From the NCBI GenBank assembly GCA_012845835.1, contig JABAKD010000028.1:2754242-2818241 (forward strand): a DNA stretch of 64,000 nucleotides, written 5' to 3'. The notes below the pieces were generated by a model. That model saw nothing but the letters and a program-made list of their open reading frames with translations. It had not been told where the DNA came from and searched no databases. Shown here one piece after another: positions 1 through 11,185 of this stretch (position 1 is the first letter of the stretch; every line of letters begins with the position of its first letter). A program made the position numbers and the translations under genes. Source of the stretch: Undaria pinnatifida. Lineage: Eukaryota > Sar > Phaeophyceae > Laminariales > Alariaceae.

Positions 1-205
1 CTCGTCCCTCTCTCCCTCCCTCCCTTTCTCCCTCCCTCCCTCTCTCGTCATGGTCACATCATCACTATTCCCTACCGCTCGTGTGTACGCATCGGATTGA
101 CCCGAACAGACGACAGCTCGTCTCTATGCATTGGATTGACCCGAACAGATGGCAGCTCGTCTATTTGCGTTGGATTGGCCCGAACAGATGACAGCTTGAA
201 AGGGC
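1..205. repeat. pyrimidine tract plus 37-bp triplicated repeat
   Basis: Bases 1-50 are a CCCT/CTCC tract. From about 92 to 205 a unit of about 37 bp occurs three times around GGATTGACCCGAACAGA. The unit resembles the sequence leading into the UGDH exon at 1084 (TTGGATT...GAACAG|ACGAC), so these may be old copies of that acceptor. Confidence 0.55.
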
Positions 206-363
206 AGGAGCTTACCGCTTGTTATTCGATAAGTAAAGGCTGAGGCACACGGGGCGAAGTGGATTATCCATCGATACAGGGGTTTTTCGGGTTTGATTGG
301 GTTGGGGATAGCCTTACAGATACAATTCGAAGTGTGCTTAAACTTTTCTCGCGTAAACAATGA

Positions 364-600
364 GTAGCGGAAAGCGCGTGAGATTGTGAGTTAGCGAAAA
401 TTCCGTTAAAATCGACGAGCATAAATAGCTGGTAAAGTAGTGGGAATGCTGAAACCCATGCGCGATAAAGATGAAGGCAAACATCGGGGGGGAGAAGGGA
501 AGACATCTGTGACCACGACTTATCCAGAAGGTCGCTGGGGGTAAATGAGAACTTGTTACAAGTTGAACTGGAGGTAAAAGTGATTACTAAATATATATAT
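364..600 (+). mobile_element. SINE family A, 5'-truncated copy
   Basis: The body matches the copies at 58690 and 39380: AGCGGAAAGCGCG, then AAAATCGACGAGC, then GCGCGATAAAGATGAAGG, a G-run, CTGTGACCACG and a tail GTAAAAGTGATT. The tRNA-like head is missing. It lies in a UGDH intron. Confidence 0.6.
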
Positions 601-1083
601 GGCATAAAAAATGTCAGCCGTTTTCTCGAATAAGGGGTAAGGTACCCTCGCCGTTGGCTCTGAATTCCGTCACCCCTTTTGAACCAAAAGTTCCCCTTCC
701 CCCCCGCCCCCCATCATCGCTGTCCCTCGGGCCATTGTTTGCTTCGAATTGTGCGGTGGATGGTGCATTGTGCTGTGCATTGTGTTGACCCGAAATGCGG
801 AAGAGACTACCGCGCTTCACGTCTATCGTCTTCTCGTAGAGGGTTTGGCCCATAATAGATGACAACACACTAAAAAGTATGGCTTGTAGAGACACGGCTT
901 CCGTCAACGGTCAAACGCGTATAGGATTAACTGCACCCAAGCTTTTCGGGACTAAGTACTTGGATTTTGTGTTGAAGCATTTCCCCAGCAGTAAAAGGGC
1001 TAACCGGACCTTCCTCCTTCCTCCCCATCATCCCTGTCCCTCGTGTCTTTGCATTCGTTGGATTAATGCGATCTGCGGAACAG

Positions 1084-4000
1084 ACGACCGGCATCGGCGC
1101 TGGCAAAGCGGCGAACATCAAGAACTGCGAGCTGTGCGCCCGCAAAATCGCCGAGGTGGCCGACACCCCCAAGGTTGTCGTTGAGAAGTCTACCGTGCCG
1201 GTCCGCACGGCGGAGGCTGTTCGCCGAGTCCTAGCGACTAACGACCGAGGGGTCAACTTTCAGGTAGGCTTTTGTTAGAAACCCCTGATGCATTTTGTGG
1301 AAACCACGCTTCTTTTTTCTTTCTGTCACGGGGTGGTGGTAGCAATCCATCTCCTACCGTTTTTTTTGGCGGTAGTTCTTGAGTACGCTTTTAATAGGCT
1401 CTCATCTGCGATATTGCCAGAAGGTTCGCGCACTGCTAGTCGGCGGTAATACACATCTCATCTCCGTGTGGCATATTAGCGAGAGCCGGTTGCCGGTTGT
1501 CCATGGGCCATGCACGACATGTTGGCGATTGGAGAACGGAGACGTCCGTGACCCTTGACATTGTTTTGTAAGACACCTCTACTGTGAGATCGAAGATTCC
1601 GTCGAAAATGATATTTTATAACTAATTTTCAAGGACGTCAGCCGTGAGTTCGACAAATTTCAGGTCATTACTCATCTTTGCAAGCTGCGTTGTTGGTACT
1701 CGCAATTGTTTCGCCCTGCTAATGCGTGTGCTGCCCTGGCATATGTTTACTCGTGCCATCGTGAAGAATAGAGATCGGGAACTACTCCCCTGAGTGCTAG
1801 TAGCAGGGGCAACACGACATTGTTCATTTACATGAGCTGCCATGAACTCGGGTCACGGGTTGTGTTGTGGAACTGGACGTGTGCGGTGAATGCCAAGCAA
1901 TCGTGCGGGCTATTATATAATAGTATCTAGTATAATATTACGGGGGAACGACGTGTCTGGAACATGTATGGCTTGTACGAACAGGGGAATTTGTAGGTTT
2001 TTGTTTATATCGTGGGTTCGGGTTACTTTTCTTATCCGTTACAGCTGTGGTGGAGCGTGCTACCTGGTGTGCTACCTGGCAGCACCAGGTATGTTGTAGT
2101 AGAGCAGTAGGTGGTATGGAAAACTTCCAGTGCCAGCTCGTCAAAGGCTCGTGATTCGTGATGCAGGATTTGGGAGCTGACAAAACCGGCAAGCGATATG
2201 CAGGTTGCAGCTACACCCTTTACTGCATGTACTTGTTGGTGTTGGTGTGGGTGTCGGTGTCAGTATTAGTATTGGTGTTGGTGTCGGTGTTTGTGTGGTT
2301 GGTGTTGGTATTGGTGTTGGTGTTGAGTTTTGTGTCTGGAGATTTTGCTACGCGGTATTGGGTCCTCGTATATAGCATGGCATATGGTCCTGTCCGATCT
2401 CGCTTCGGGTCCACAAGACCTGACGAACTCCTTTGCCCCCTTTTTGTGTACGTTCCAGGTGTTGTCAAACCCCGAGTTCTTGGCGGAGGGTACGGCAATG
2501 CCCGACCTCCAGGAGCCCAGCCGCGTGCTGATTGGCGGTATGCAGACAGACGCTGGTCTCAAGGCCATCCAAGAGTTGGTGAGATTAGGCTTTGACCCTT
2601 GAAGTTAAAATCTGCGCTGCTGTAATAACTTAACAGCAGAGGTATTGTTTTTGTTATTGTTGTTGTTGGTGGTGATGGTGGTGACGCGGGCGGTGTTGAC
2701 GTTGTTGTTGGTAGTTGTTGTTTTCGTATTGAAAGATTGCCGTAGACTAACCCCTTTAAGACCTGAGAGGAGAGAATTGGCGACGAAAACTGACGATGAC
2801 GACATCGTCCCCTGCTAAAATAGTTGAAGATTGTAAAGTTGGTGTCCGAACGTCAACAGTAGTGCTAAAAGAGTCGTGCGGGACGGGTGCAGGCAGCATG
2901 CTCCTACTCGTACTGCTGCGCGCTCACGCTGCTGGTAGACCCTTGAATCATCGCAATCGTCGTTTTTTTGGTCGCTATGCTATAGTCAAGCACAAAATAG
3001 GTTTGAAAGTGTTGGGTGGCTCTCTGGCCGATGTATTATTTGAGGAATAATAGTGTGTTTGTTTTGCGCGTTTGTGTCCCGTTTGGGGACTTGAGAGGGG
3101 AATAACGACGAAAAAAGCTGTGACGGTTACAGTGTCCTTCCTACGAAGCAATGCGGGCTGCTAGATGAGGTTGACCACGATTTTACTGAAATAGCTCCAA
3201 TGCGAGTAGCTGGATGGCGATTGGCGTGCACTGCCGTGTGCTGCGTGCTCGCGCCACGATAAGAACGCGCTTATTGTTTGTTTCATCGCTATACATGGGC
3301 ACCGGACGGGTGAAAGCCGCCCAGGAGGTGGTGAGAGAGGGCTTCGGCCTTGGCTAAATTTTTCTCCAGTAAACAGCGGAGTAACCATGGAGTAAATAAT
3401 GTCCGTGTAGATGGACGCCGACCGTGCAGGAGATGGTGAGAGGGGGTTTAACTCAAATTTCTCCACTTCTCCTGTATCCAGTAAACAGCAGAGTATCAGG
3501 TATCACGTATTGTGTGGCTGTGGTGGTGGGTGTCCTTATGGTATTGTTTGGTGTAGTGGTGTATTTGTGTCGGATTTTGGGCCGTACAGGGGTTGGTGAG
3601 ACGAGGCCGTGGCCATAATCTCTCTCCACTAAACAGCTTTTAAAATTGTGTGTGTGCAGAGGGACGCCGGTCACCCAGGAGGTGATGAGAGGACTCTATT
3701 TTAACCCTTGACTTGAATTTCTCCTCTGAACACCAGAGCAACGAGTGCTGTGGGGCTCCCGCGATGGATGTCCGGTGTATTTGACATATTAATGGTTGTG
3801 CATTAGTGTATGTGTGAACGAGTGGTGGACATTATAGGACCAGTACACTGCTGTACTCAGGTACTACCTGGTACTACCTGGTACCTGGTACATGATACTC
3901 TGTATGATACTTACACCCTGGTATGGCATATTTTTATTTTTCGCATCATGAAGAAGTGCAGGAATGTGGTCTGTTTCAAGGAATGCTCATGTTTCAATCT

Positions 4001-7000
4001 GTTGACCGGAGCAGCCGCTTTGTTTTATTTGTTCCGCGAAAGAAACGAAAGAAAACCCGCCCGTGTTGTCGTGCCCACCACTAACCACGAATTACTGTGC
4101 GTGCACGGTATCTTTCTATCGTTACTCACAGCAGTGGACAGTGGAATGCCGCAGGGCCACGCGGGGTAAACCAGTGTAGTATAGTATTAGTATACCTGGT
4201 AATATTTAGTGTTCGTCGTACCTGAAACGTGACAAGCCTACAGTTTTTTTTGTCTTTCTTTTTTTTGTTGTCATGTTTTTGCTCCTCGGATTTGTGCATT
4301 AGTTTGGTTTCCTGGGTGGCATGCGGTGGTAGTTGTTTTCAGCTGGGAGTCTTGAAACGTATGTACCAGCATGGGCCTGTTACGTACGTACGCTGACTTC
4401 CGATTTCACTTTGATATTTCTTGGCGGATGTACAACTTGCTATGATATATACGGAGTATCACACATAGCTTGCAAAGATGAGTCTCGACAAAATATTCGA
4501 TCCCACAGCTGCAGTGTTTTTTTTTTTTTTTAATATACAGGCTGGTTCAAGTGTAGAAACCCAGATGATCTCCCCCACGAATGCTGCTCGCAATATCCAG
4601 TCAAAGAGTGAATATTTGGAATAGTTGGTATCATACTGATCCCCGTGACTAGTGGAAGAGAGCGACATTGCCTTTTTATTTGAACGGCCTCGGGCTGTCT
4701 CTAGGAGCAAAACTCGTTTCGACCAATTACAGGCCTTCAAATTTTTCAATAATATTTAGGTTTTCTCCAAGTGGAGGCGAAAAAAGATGCGCCGCATTTT
4801 GCACGATCCGGTTGGACGTACTCCAAGGCACGTCTGCAGAAATTTTCGCGCATAAAATCGAAGATCTGACCTGCCTGTGTTCAACTTAACATTGAACCGA
4901 AGTAGAAAAAAAACTGGATCCTTATCTAAAACCAAGTCATATGAAGAAAACAATGTATCAGCAAAAGTCCAAATGTCCACGCCGGTTTTGAGAGATGGAA
5001 CCTGAAATTTTGCGTACATGTTCTACATGCCTCCCGAGGTCTGACCTCCGATTTTTGTTCTTGTTTTTGTTTTTGTTTTTGTTTTTCGCCGAAAAATGTT
5101 TAGGCTAAGGTGGTCCACATTTTCCGAAAAAACCTTACTGACGATAATTCAGTAAACCCAAAAAATATACAAGTATATCGGGTGCGGTCTTCGCAAGGGC
5201 ACATAGACGACGTGCAAAATTTCACGGCCTGAATCGAAAAAACGGCGGGACATTCGCCGGGGATTAAATTTGGGAGTTTCAACGTGAACCAGCCTGTACC
5301 TGAACTACTTTTGGTTTGTGTGATACATGCTCACGGCCTCCGGTTGGGATCAGGTGATAAGGCCCCAACCCAACCAGAAGCCTAAGCCCTAACCTAGCTC
5401 CGAAATGGAAGGGGTGGGATCAGTGTGCGCGGTGGGATTAGGGTTGACCAATCAAAATGAAGGTGCGGTCTGGTGGGACTGGTCCGACGACGCCTTTCCA
5501 ACTGCAGATCTAAAAGGGTAAACAATTAAACGAAGCCTTTTCAACTTTGAATTACTTCGTTCTCGAAACCGTGGGTGCAGTTGTGTAATCCTAAACAAGT
5601 GAACGTCATGATCCTGCAGGTTGACGTGTACTCTAACTGGGTGCCCAAGGACAGGATCCTCGCCACGAACACTTGGTCTTCTGAACTCTCCAAGCTCGTG
5701 GCGAATGGTGAGCTGCGAAAGATGATGGTTTTGGTCTTGCAACGTTTTCAGAGCCTCTCGGCATGTTGTTGTCGTTGACGTTGTCGTTGCTGTCATTGCC
5801 AATCGTCGTTGTTGTAATTGTTGTTGTTGTCGTTCTTACAGTTAACGTTCACGCATGATCGCCATAATCTAGTCCCATGGTCACAGGACAAGACCCAAAA
5901 GCTATGGAGTCGAAGAAGTGTTAAGACTGCTGTTCATACGGCAAAGGCGAGAAGCAGAGATGTATCGCCCCAATGACGAATGCCCCCTCGTATGGACGAG
6001 CTACCCCGAGTTTGGCTCGTTCGGACTATCACCCCCCTCCCCCCCCACATGCTTGTCGGTGAAAAGCCAAGCCGGCATTGGACGATTGGCACGATAGAGG
6101 TACAGTACCTCTTTTTGGCTAAAATATTTTCTGAATAACAGGGCTCCTTAACCCTAACCCTTCGGAATTCCATTTATTGTTTATGCGATATTGTTAACCT
6201 TTAGTGTGCCTTGGCCATGAGATTGATACTTCGTCGGGTTGCGCTTCCACTTTTCTCGAAATCAGTTTTTGCCTCAGAGAGGTATTGTAGGGTATTATAG
6301 GGTACTAAAGGGTATAGACCTCACGTAAGGAGCCCCAGAAAAGAAAATGCTGCAAGTCTACCGAGCAAGCATCATTGCAGGGATGCGGCCGGTTGTGGTG
6401 TTTGGGCTACTGCCATGCTTGATGGTGAGTACCCCCCCCCCCCCCCCCACCCCTCCTCGCTCGCGTGCTTATCCTTGACGTCCGTGGTAATATTCGATGT
6501 CCGCGTCATCAGCATTTTTGGCGCAGCGCGTGAGCAGCATCAACTCTATCTCGGCCCTGTGCGAAGCGACCGACGCCGACATCTCGGAGGTGAGACCCAA
6601 GCCGGTATTGTGCTCCCAGTAGTGCCGGTTGAATAGTGCCTCTTCTCTGTAGCAACGATGTGGGTTGACGGTCTAGTTTTGTCCCATCAAAACATTTTTT
6701 AGACGTAATATACTGGTTTTAGTATAGGTCCGTCCTTGACGATTGTCCGTCCAAAGTCAAGAGTGCCGTCAACCCACGTCTTTGCTCTGTAGTGCCGGTG
6801 AAATATCTGTGTACGACTTGAACTTTCTATAATGGCCCCTACTCCTAGTAGTGCCAGTGCCCTGGATAGTACCGGTATGTTAGGCTCGCACATTCCGGCA
6901 CTAATGGGAACTTCCTCACTGCTGTACGAGTAGCGTACCTGGTGTACGATGTGGCCCAACTTTTGACAAATTGATTAATGTGTGTGTTGGTCCATGTGTG

Positions 7001-10000
7001 GGCTGTTTGTATGTGTGCGTGCCTGTTTTCGTGCATGTGTGCGTGCATGTCTGTGTTTGTAAAGGAATGAACAAGACGTGTACCCATTTCGTATCGTGAG
7101 CCACGGACGTCACTGCAACAATTTCGATCACGATATAATTCTCGCTCCACTCCCGCGCAACACCAAAAACCCTAATCATCGCACGCAGGTATCGCGAGCT
7201 CTGGGGTACGACCCCCGCATCGGGAACAAGTTCCTAAACGCCTCCGTGGGTTTCGGCGGGTCCTGCTTCCAGAAAGACGTTCTTAACCTCGTCTACATCT
7301 GCGAGTCCACGGGGTTGCCTGAAGTCGCCGAGTACTGGAACCAGGTGCGTCACCCGAAAGCGTCGTTGTTGCGTTATGCAGTGTTCCTTTTTTGTTGGTC
7401 ATGTTGGGATGGACTGTTGTTTGGTTTTATTCTACAGATCCGGTCATGGACGGCGGGTTGTGTTGGATTTATGGCAAGTATTTGGAACCAGGTGCGTCAA
7501 TCGAAAAGCGCCGTCGGGTCTGCTTTGTTTTATATATTGTTGTAGTTTGTTGGTGGTTTTGTGAAAGACTGATGTTTAGGTTGCTAACCACACATCGGCC
7601 GTTAAAATATACCGTTTGTGTTGTGTTATACCACGCACTCCCGTCTGATTTGTCAGGATTTTTTTTGTCGCGGTAGAGCCAACCTTTTGCCCCCACTGCC
7701 CGGTGATGCTGATTGGTCGAAGTTGCGCCGCAATAAATGACCCTATCAACTGTACCGGGCACCTCTTGACGCCACACCACCACGGTGTTTTGCCGAAAAA
7801 TACGTTTTTTTAACAGGTGATTGCCATGAACGACCACCAGAAGGCGCGCTTCACACAGCTCATGGTGCGACGCATGTTCAACACCATCACCGGCAAGAAG
7901 ATTGCCGTGTTGGGCTTCGCTTTCAAGAAGGACACAGGAGACACAAGGGAGACCCCTGCGGTGAGAGGGAGGGGGTTGGTACCGTATTTTGGTTTGCGTT
8001 TGGTTTGCACGCGTATGTAGTACTCACTATTGCTGTAGCATTCCGTCATCGCTTTAATACATTTGTACGTACATGGTAGATAGTCTGGGATTGATGAGGC
8101 CTCTCTGCTGCGAACAGCCGGAGATTCTCACCCAGGGCTAATTCCCCCGCGTTGATTCGCGGGTGACCAACGCGGCAACTCTCTCCCCCCCCATGCCCGG
8201 CTTCGTGCACGCTGACGACAAGTCCGCCGCCCAGACTGGTAGGCTATGTTTTCCCTGACCGCGTTAGTTGACCTCACTTCCACGTGTGTTGTGCGTCGAT
8301 TTAACTCGGTTGCCGAGACATGGCTGTTGCTGTGTTTGTTCTGCAGGTGTTTGTGTGCAAGGCGCTGCTTGAGGAGCAAGCGCGCGTGCAGGTGTACGAT
8401 CCCCAGGTGAAGCGGAGTCAGATGTTCATCGAGTTCGATTACACGTGCGGTGTCAACAAGGACAACACCCCCAAGCTGGAGGAATCGGTGAGCAAAATAA
8501 ATCGAGGCCGCGATAAATAGTCTTTGTGTCTTCGGTGAACGGCCCGAACTGCTACGTCTAGGTATTGTGGGCATGCGAGGGTTTATATGCCGGTCGCCCT
8601 GGTGGTCTAGTGGTTAACCTCGAACACTGCTAAGGTTGGAACTAGGGATTCAAATCTCGGGTGTGGAGATTTTTTTTGTTCGATAGATACCAACTGCCGA
8701 GAGCGCTTTCTGACGTGGGTAAGCACAATTCGACGCGAGTCGACAAGGGAAGAAAGTTTCTGAACCATTCTCGCGATCAAAATGAAGGCGCGTACTGTAG
8801 AGGGGAAGGGGGAGAAGAGCCTGCTCAGTGACACCGGATCTGAGTTACCACTAGTGAGGGAGAAGGAGAAAGCAGACGTGCGAAGATAACAGAAGGGATG
8901 AGCAAAAAAACAAGAGTCTCCACAATTCGGCCATGCGTGATTTCTGTAGAAAAAGAAGGTGTTTCCTACGCGAAGGCAGTGAGGGAATCTGCCGGTCTTC
9001 ACGCCTTTGCAACTGGTAAGCCGTTTCGGGAGGGAACTACTTGGAATTGGTATACGGTGGGGTTTTGGGGCTCTCAAGGGGTTAAAAGAAGGAGTGCTTC
9101 TAAAGAGAAGGGAGTGCGGTGTACGGGCTCTTGATCATATAGCATATTCAAACAACAGAGGTCGGTGTACGGGGGACTTTCAATGTGGTCGTTGCGGTGG
9201 AGAGGGGGGACGGGAGTAGTCCCGAAACGTCCGCGCGTCCGGGAAACGAATGAAGGACCACGGGTACTGTTGCGGCGTAATAGGTTGTCTGCCGCATGCT
9301 GACCCAGTTGGCACCTGCCAACAGTGAAGGAGCGTCACTCGGTTAGAAGGGAATGGGGCTCACAAAAAAAAAAAACACGCGGCCGGCTTATCACGCAGCG
9401 TGCAAAATTAAGTATCGACCTTGACGTTTCAATCAATCGAACTCGCAGCTCGCGTATTTCAAATGTTTTTCCATCAAAAACGTTTACACACACTCTACCA
9501 CCGTGTCTAACTTGACCCTATCTGCATGAAATCGTCTTCCCATTGGATGATCGAGCAGATCATCACGTGCGAGGACGCCTACTCGGCGGCGGACGGTGCG
9601 CACGCCCTGGCCATCTTGACGGAGTGGTGAGATATTAAATACTTGTTTTTCTTTCTTTCTTTCTTTCTTTGCCAGGCTTCACCTTGAAGTTCCATGGGGA
9701 TTGTCGCGCCCTCATGAGTGTAAATACTGTTCTGCGTAGTCGGGAAGGAGAGTTCGACCGATAGGCTTGCGCTTATTAACCATTTTGTGACCCAGAAAAA
9801 AAGAGGTCCTAAACAAACGAGACGCGCGACGGCTTGAACTGTCTAGGAACCGTGTACAGCAGTAAGAGTATGTTCATGCAGCATGTCGTGTGTCGTATAC
9901 CTGATTCGATTAAAACTCTACGAGCATTAAAAGCCGAAAAGTGGGAATGCTGAACGCTACGTACGCGTGATAAAAATGAAGCATGTAACAGGGGGGAGGG

Positions 10001-10809
10001 AAGACACCCGTGTCAACGGCTTGTGGAGAAGGTCGCTGAGGGTAACCCCTTTTCCGAGTTGAGCTGGATAGTAAAAGTGATATCTAACAATAAAAAACTT
10101 CTGCCGCATCACCTGTCCCAATAGCCCCATATACCATGATTCCTGTTGGCGATGCTGTAACAGTATACCTGGTATAGGTAATATGATGCAGCTATAAATG
10201 CCACGCGCTTGCCCTCGCCCGTCCGCGTGTTCGTTTCTAAGGTTGGATGGGAATTATAATATGTAGTGCAGCGCCAAGGGATGATATTGGCTTTCTTTTC
10301 CCGATCGTAGGCCTTCATATTTACGGTTCGATTGGGAGTATCAATGACCTATTTCAGAAGGGGCGACGCCTGTGACCACGGCTTGCCCAGAAGGCCGCTG
10401 AGGGCCTATGGGTTGAGCTGAAAAGAGAAGCGATTTTAAACAGGAAGAACGTACGTATGTACGGTGTGCGACGGTGTTTATCACACCCCCGGTGTTGAAA
10501 TTTGGGGCGTATCACCCGGTGTGGTATACTCTAGGGGTGTGATACGCGGCGTTTCGGATGATATCCATTGTCGTACACGGTAGTTACGACACAGCTATAC
10601 AGTGTTGTAACGCGCTTGACCTCGTCCGCGTGTTTCACAGGGACGAGTTCAAGACCCTTGACTACCAGCGCATCTACAACAACATGGCCAAGCCGGCCTT
10701 TGTGTTCGATGGTCGCGGAGTAGTGGACATCAAAGCCATGCGCAGGATTGGCTTCGAGGTCTACTGCATCGGAAAGTCCGAGCCAAAGTACTCCCTGAAT
10801 TCCAAATAA
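1084..10809 (+). CDS. UGDH: UDP-glucose 6-dehydrogenase, 3' nine exons (5' partial)
   Basis: Oxidises UDP-glucose to UDP-glucuronate with two NAD+, feeding cell-wall and matrix polysaccharides; cytosolic in eukaryotes. Exons: 1084-1263, 2459-2578, 5620-5707, 6513-6589, 7189-7344, 7817-7960, 8347-8487, 9559-9626, 10641-10809 (stop 10807-10809). All have GT donors and AG acceptors, and every phase joins without a break. Visible active-site motifs of the animal-type enzyme: VEKSTVPV (Thr), [10 protein letters not shown] (Glu), [16 protein letters not shown] (Lys and Asn, split over exons 3 and 4), [10 protein letters not shown] (catalytic Cys and Asp), then [16 protein letters not shown] of the C-terminal Rossmann domain. 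The N-terminal NAD-binding segment (roughly the first 90-100 residues) is absent and should lie upstream of base 1. The C-terminus is short, ending soon after the FDGRG motif. The intron after exon 5 holds a duplicated exon end (see findings). Identification is secure; small exons could be missed. Confidence 0.95.
1616..1702 (-). repeat. AGCTTGCAAAGATGAG-core repeat
   Basis: Nearly the reverse complement of 33530-33622: both share AGCTTGCAAAGATGAGT, a TCAAACTCACGGCTG-like stretch and the end CTTGAAAATTAGTTAT. It is part of a dispersed family with a core of about 60-90 bp. It lies in a UGDH intron. Confidence 0.6.
2230..2335 (+). repeat. (GGTGTT)n-type microsatellite
   Basis: Imperfect TTGGTGTTGGTGTCGGTGT repeats lie just upstream of the UGDH exon at 2459. 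Open frames across it are repeat artefacts. Confidence 0.8.
4330..4535 (+). repeat. AGCTTGCAAAGATGAG-core element, longer copy
   Basis: It holds TACGTACGTACGCTGACTTC, repeated inverted at about 25785-25825, and then the core AGCTTGCAAAGATGAGTCTC with CACAGCTGCAG and a T-run. It appears composite, with two dispersed families adjoining. Confidence 0.5.
7438..7491 (+). other. candidate in-frame cassette exon in UGDH intron
   Basis: The segment has a TTCTACAG acceptor and an AACCAG|GTGCGTCA donor, is exactly 54 bp, has no stop in the required phase (phase 0 at both ends) and ends in WNQ like the upstream exon. The junction sequence GGAACCAGGTGCGTCA is shared with the true exon end at 7344, so it seems to come from tandem duplication of that junction. 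Use in mRNA is unproven. Confidence 0.45.
8597..8930 (+). mobile_element. tRNA-derived SINE, family B
   Basis: The head looks like a tRNA with a perfect A box (TGGTCTAGTGG) and a B box-like GATTCAAATCT 37 bases on. The body that follows (TCAAAATGAAGGCG, then ACTGTAGAGGGGAAGG, then ATCTGAGTTAC) recurs without the head at 21255-21450. It lies in the UGDH intron after exon 7. It is not a functional tRNA, since the stems do not close well and the body is unrelated. Confidence 0.7.
9940..10095 (+). mobile_element. SINE family A, body and tail fragment
   Basis: It shares GGGAATGCTGAA, GCGTGATAAAAATGAAG, a G-run, GGCTTGTGGAGAAGGTCGCTG and AGTAAAAGTGAT with the other family A copies. A second tail-only fragment follows at about 10345-10440 (CTGTGACCACGGCTTGCCC). 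Confidence 0.6.
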
Positions 10810-10864
10810 GTGCCCAGCAGATAGTTGTCCAAGTAATGCTGGAAGATGGGATATAACCCGCCTG

Positions 10865-11185
10865 GCCCACTTCCGAACAACTTCCGAACCCCTGCTTGGC
10901 GCGGTTCGCAAGGGTTTCTCGAGTGGTTCGCAAACGGAGTGATACTCGAGGAAGGGCTTTCCCACTGGCCGACTGGCGAACCTCCGCTTGGCGCGGTTCG
11001 CGAGGGAGGCCCCGCCACGAAGAGCTTCACTGGCCATCTGATGAACCCCCGCTTGTTGCGGTTCGCTAGGGAGGAAAGGATGTCGCAAGGAAAAACGGCT
11101 TTCTCCACTGGTCAACTGGCGAACCCCCGCTTGGCGCGATTCGCGAACGGCTCTTGAGCGGTTCGCGAGGAAGGGCGTAAAGGCT
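10865..11185. repeat. hairpin-type repeats 3' of UGDH
   Basis: Four imperfect units carry an inverted pair GCGAACC ... GGTTCGC around CCCGCTTGGCGC. They sit at about 10884-10915, 10977-11012, 11042-11072 and 11118-11150, just beyond the UGDH stop, and may lie in its 3' UTR. Confidence 0.65.

Noticed and set aside
8597-8670. functional tRNA gene
   Set aside because: The A and B boxes are good, but the acceptor and other stems do not close and a SINE body follows directly.
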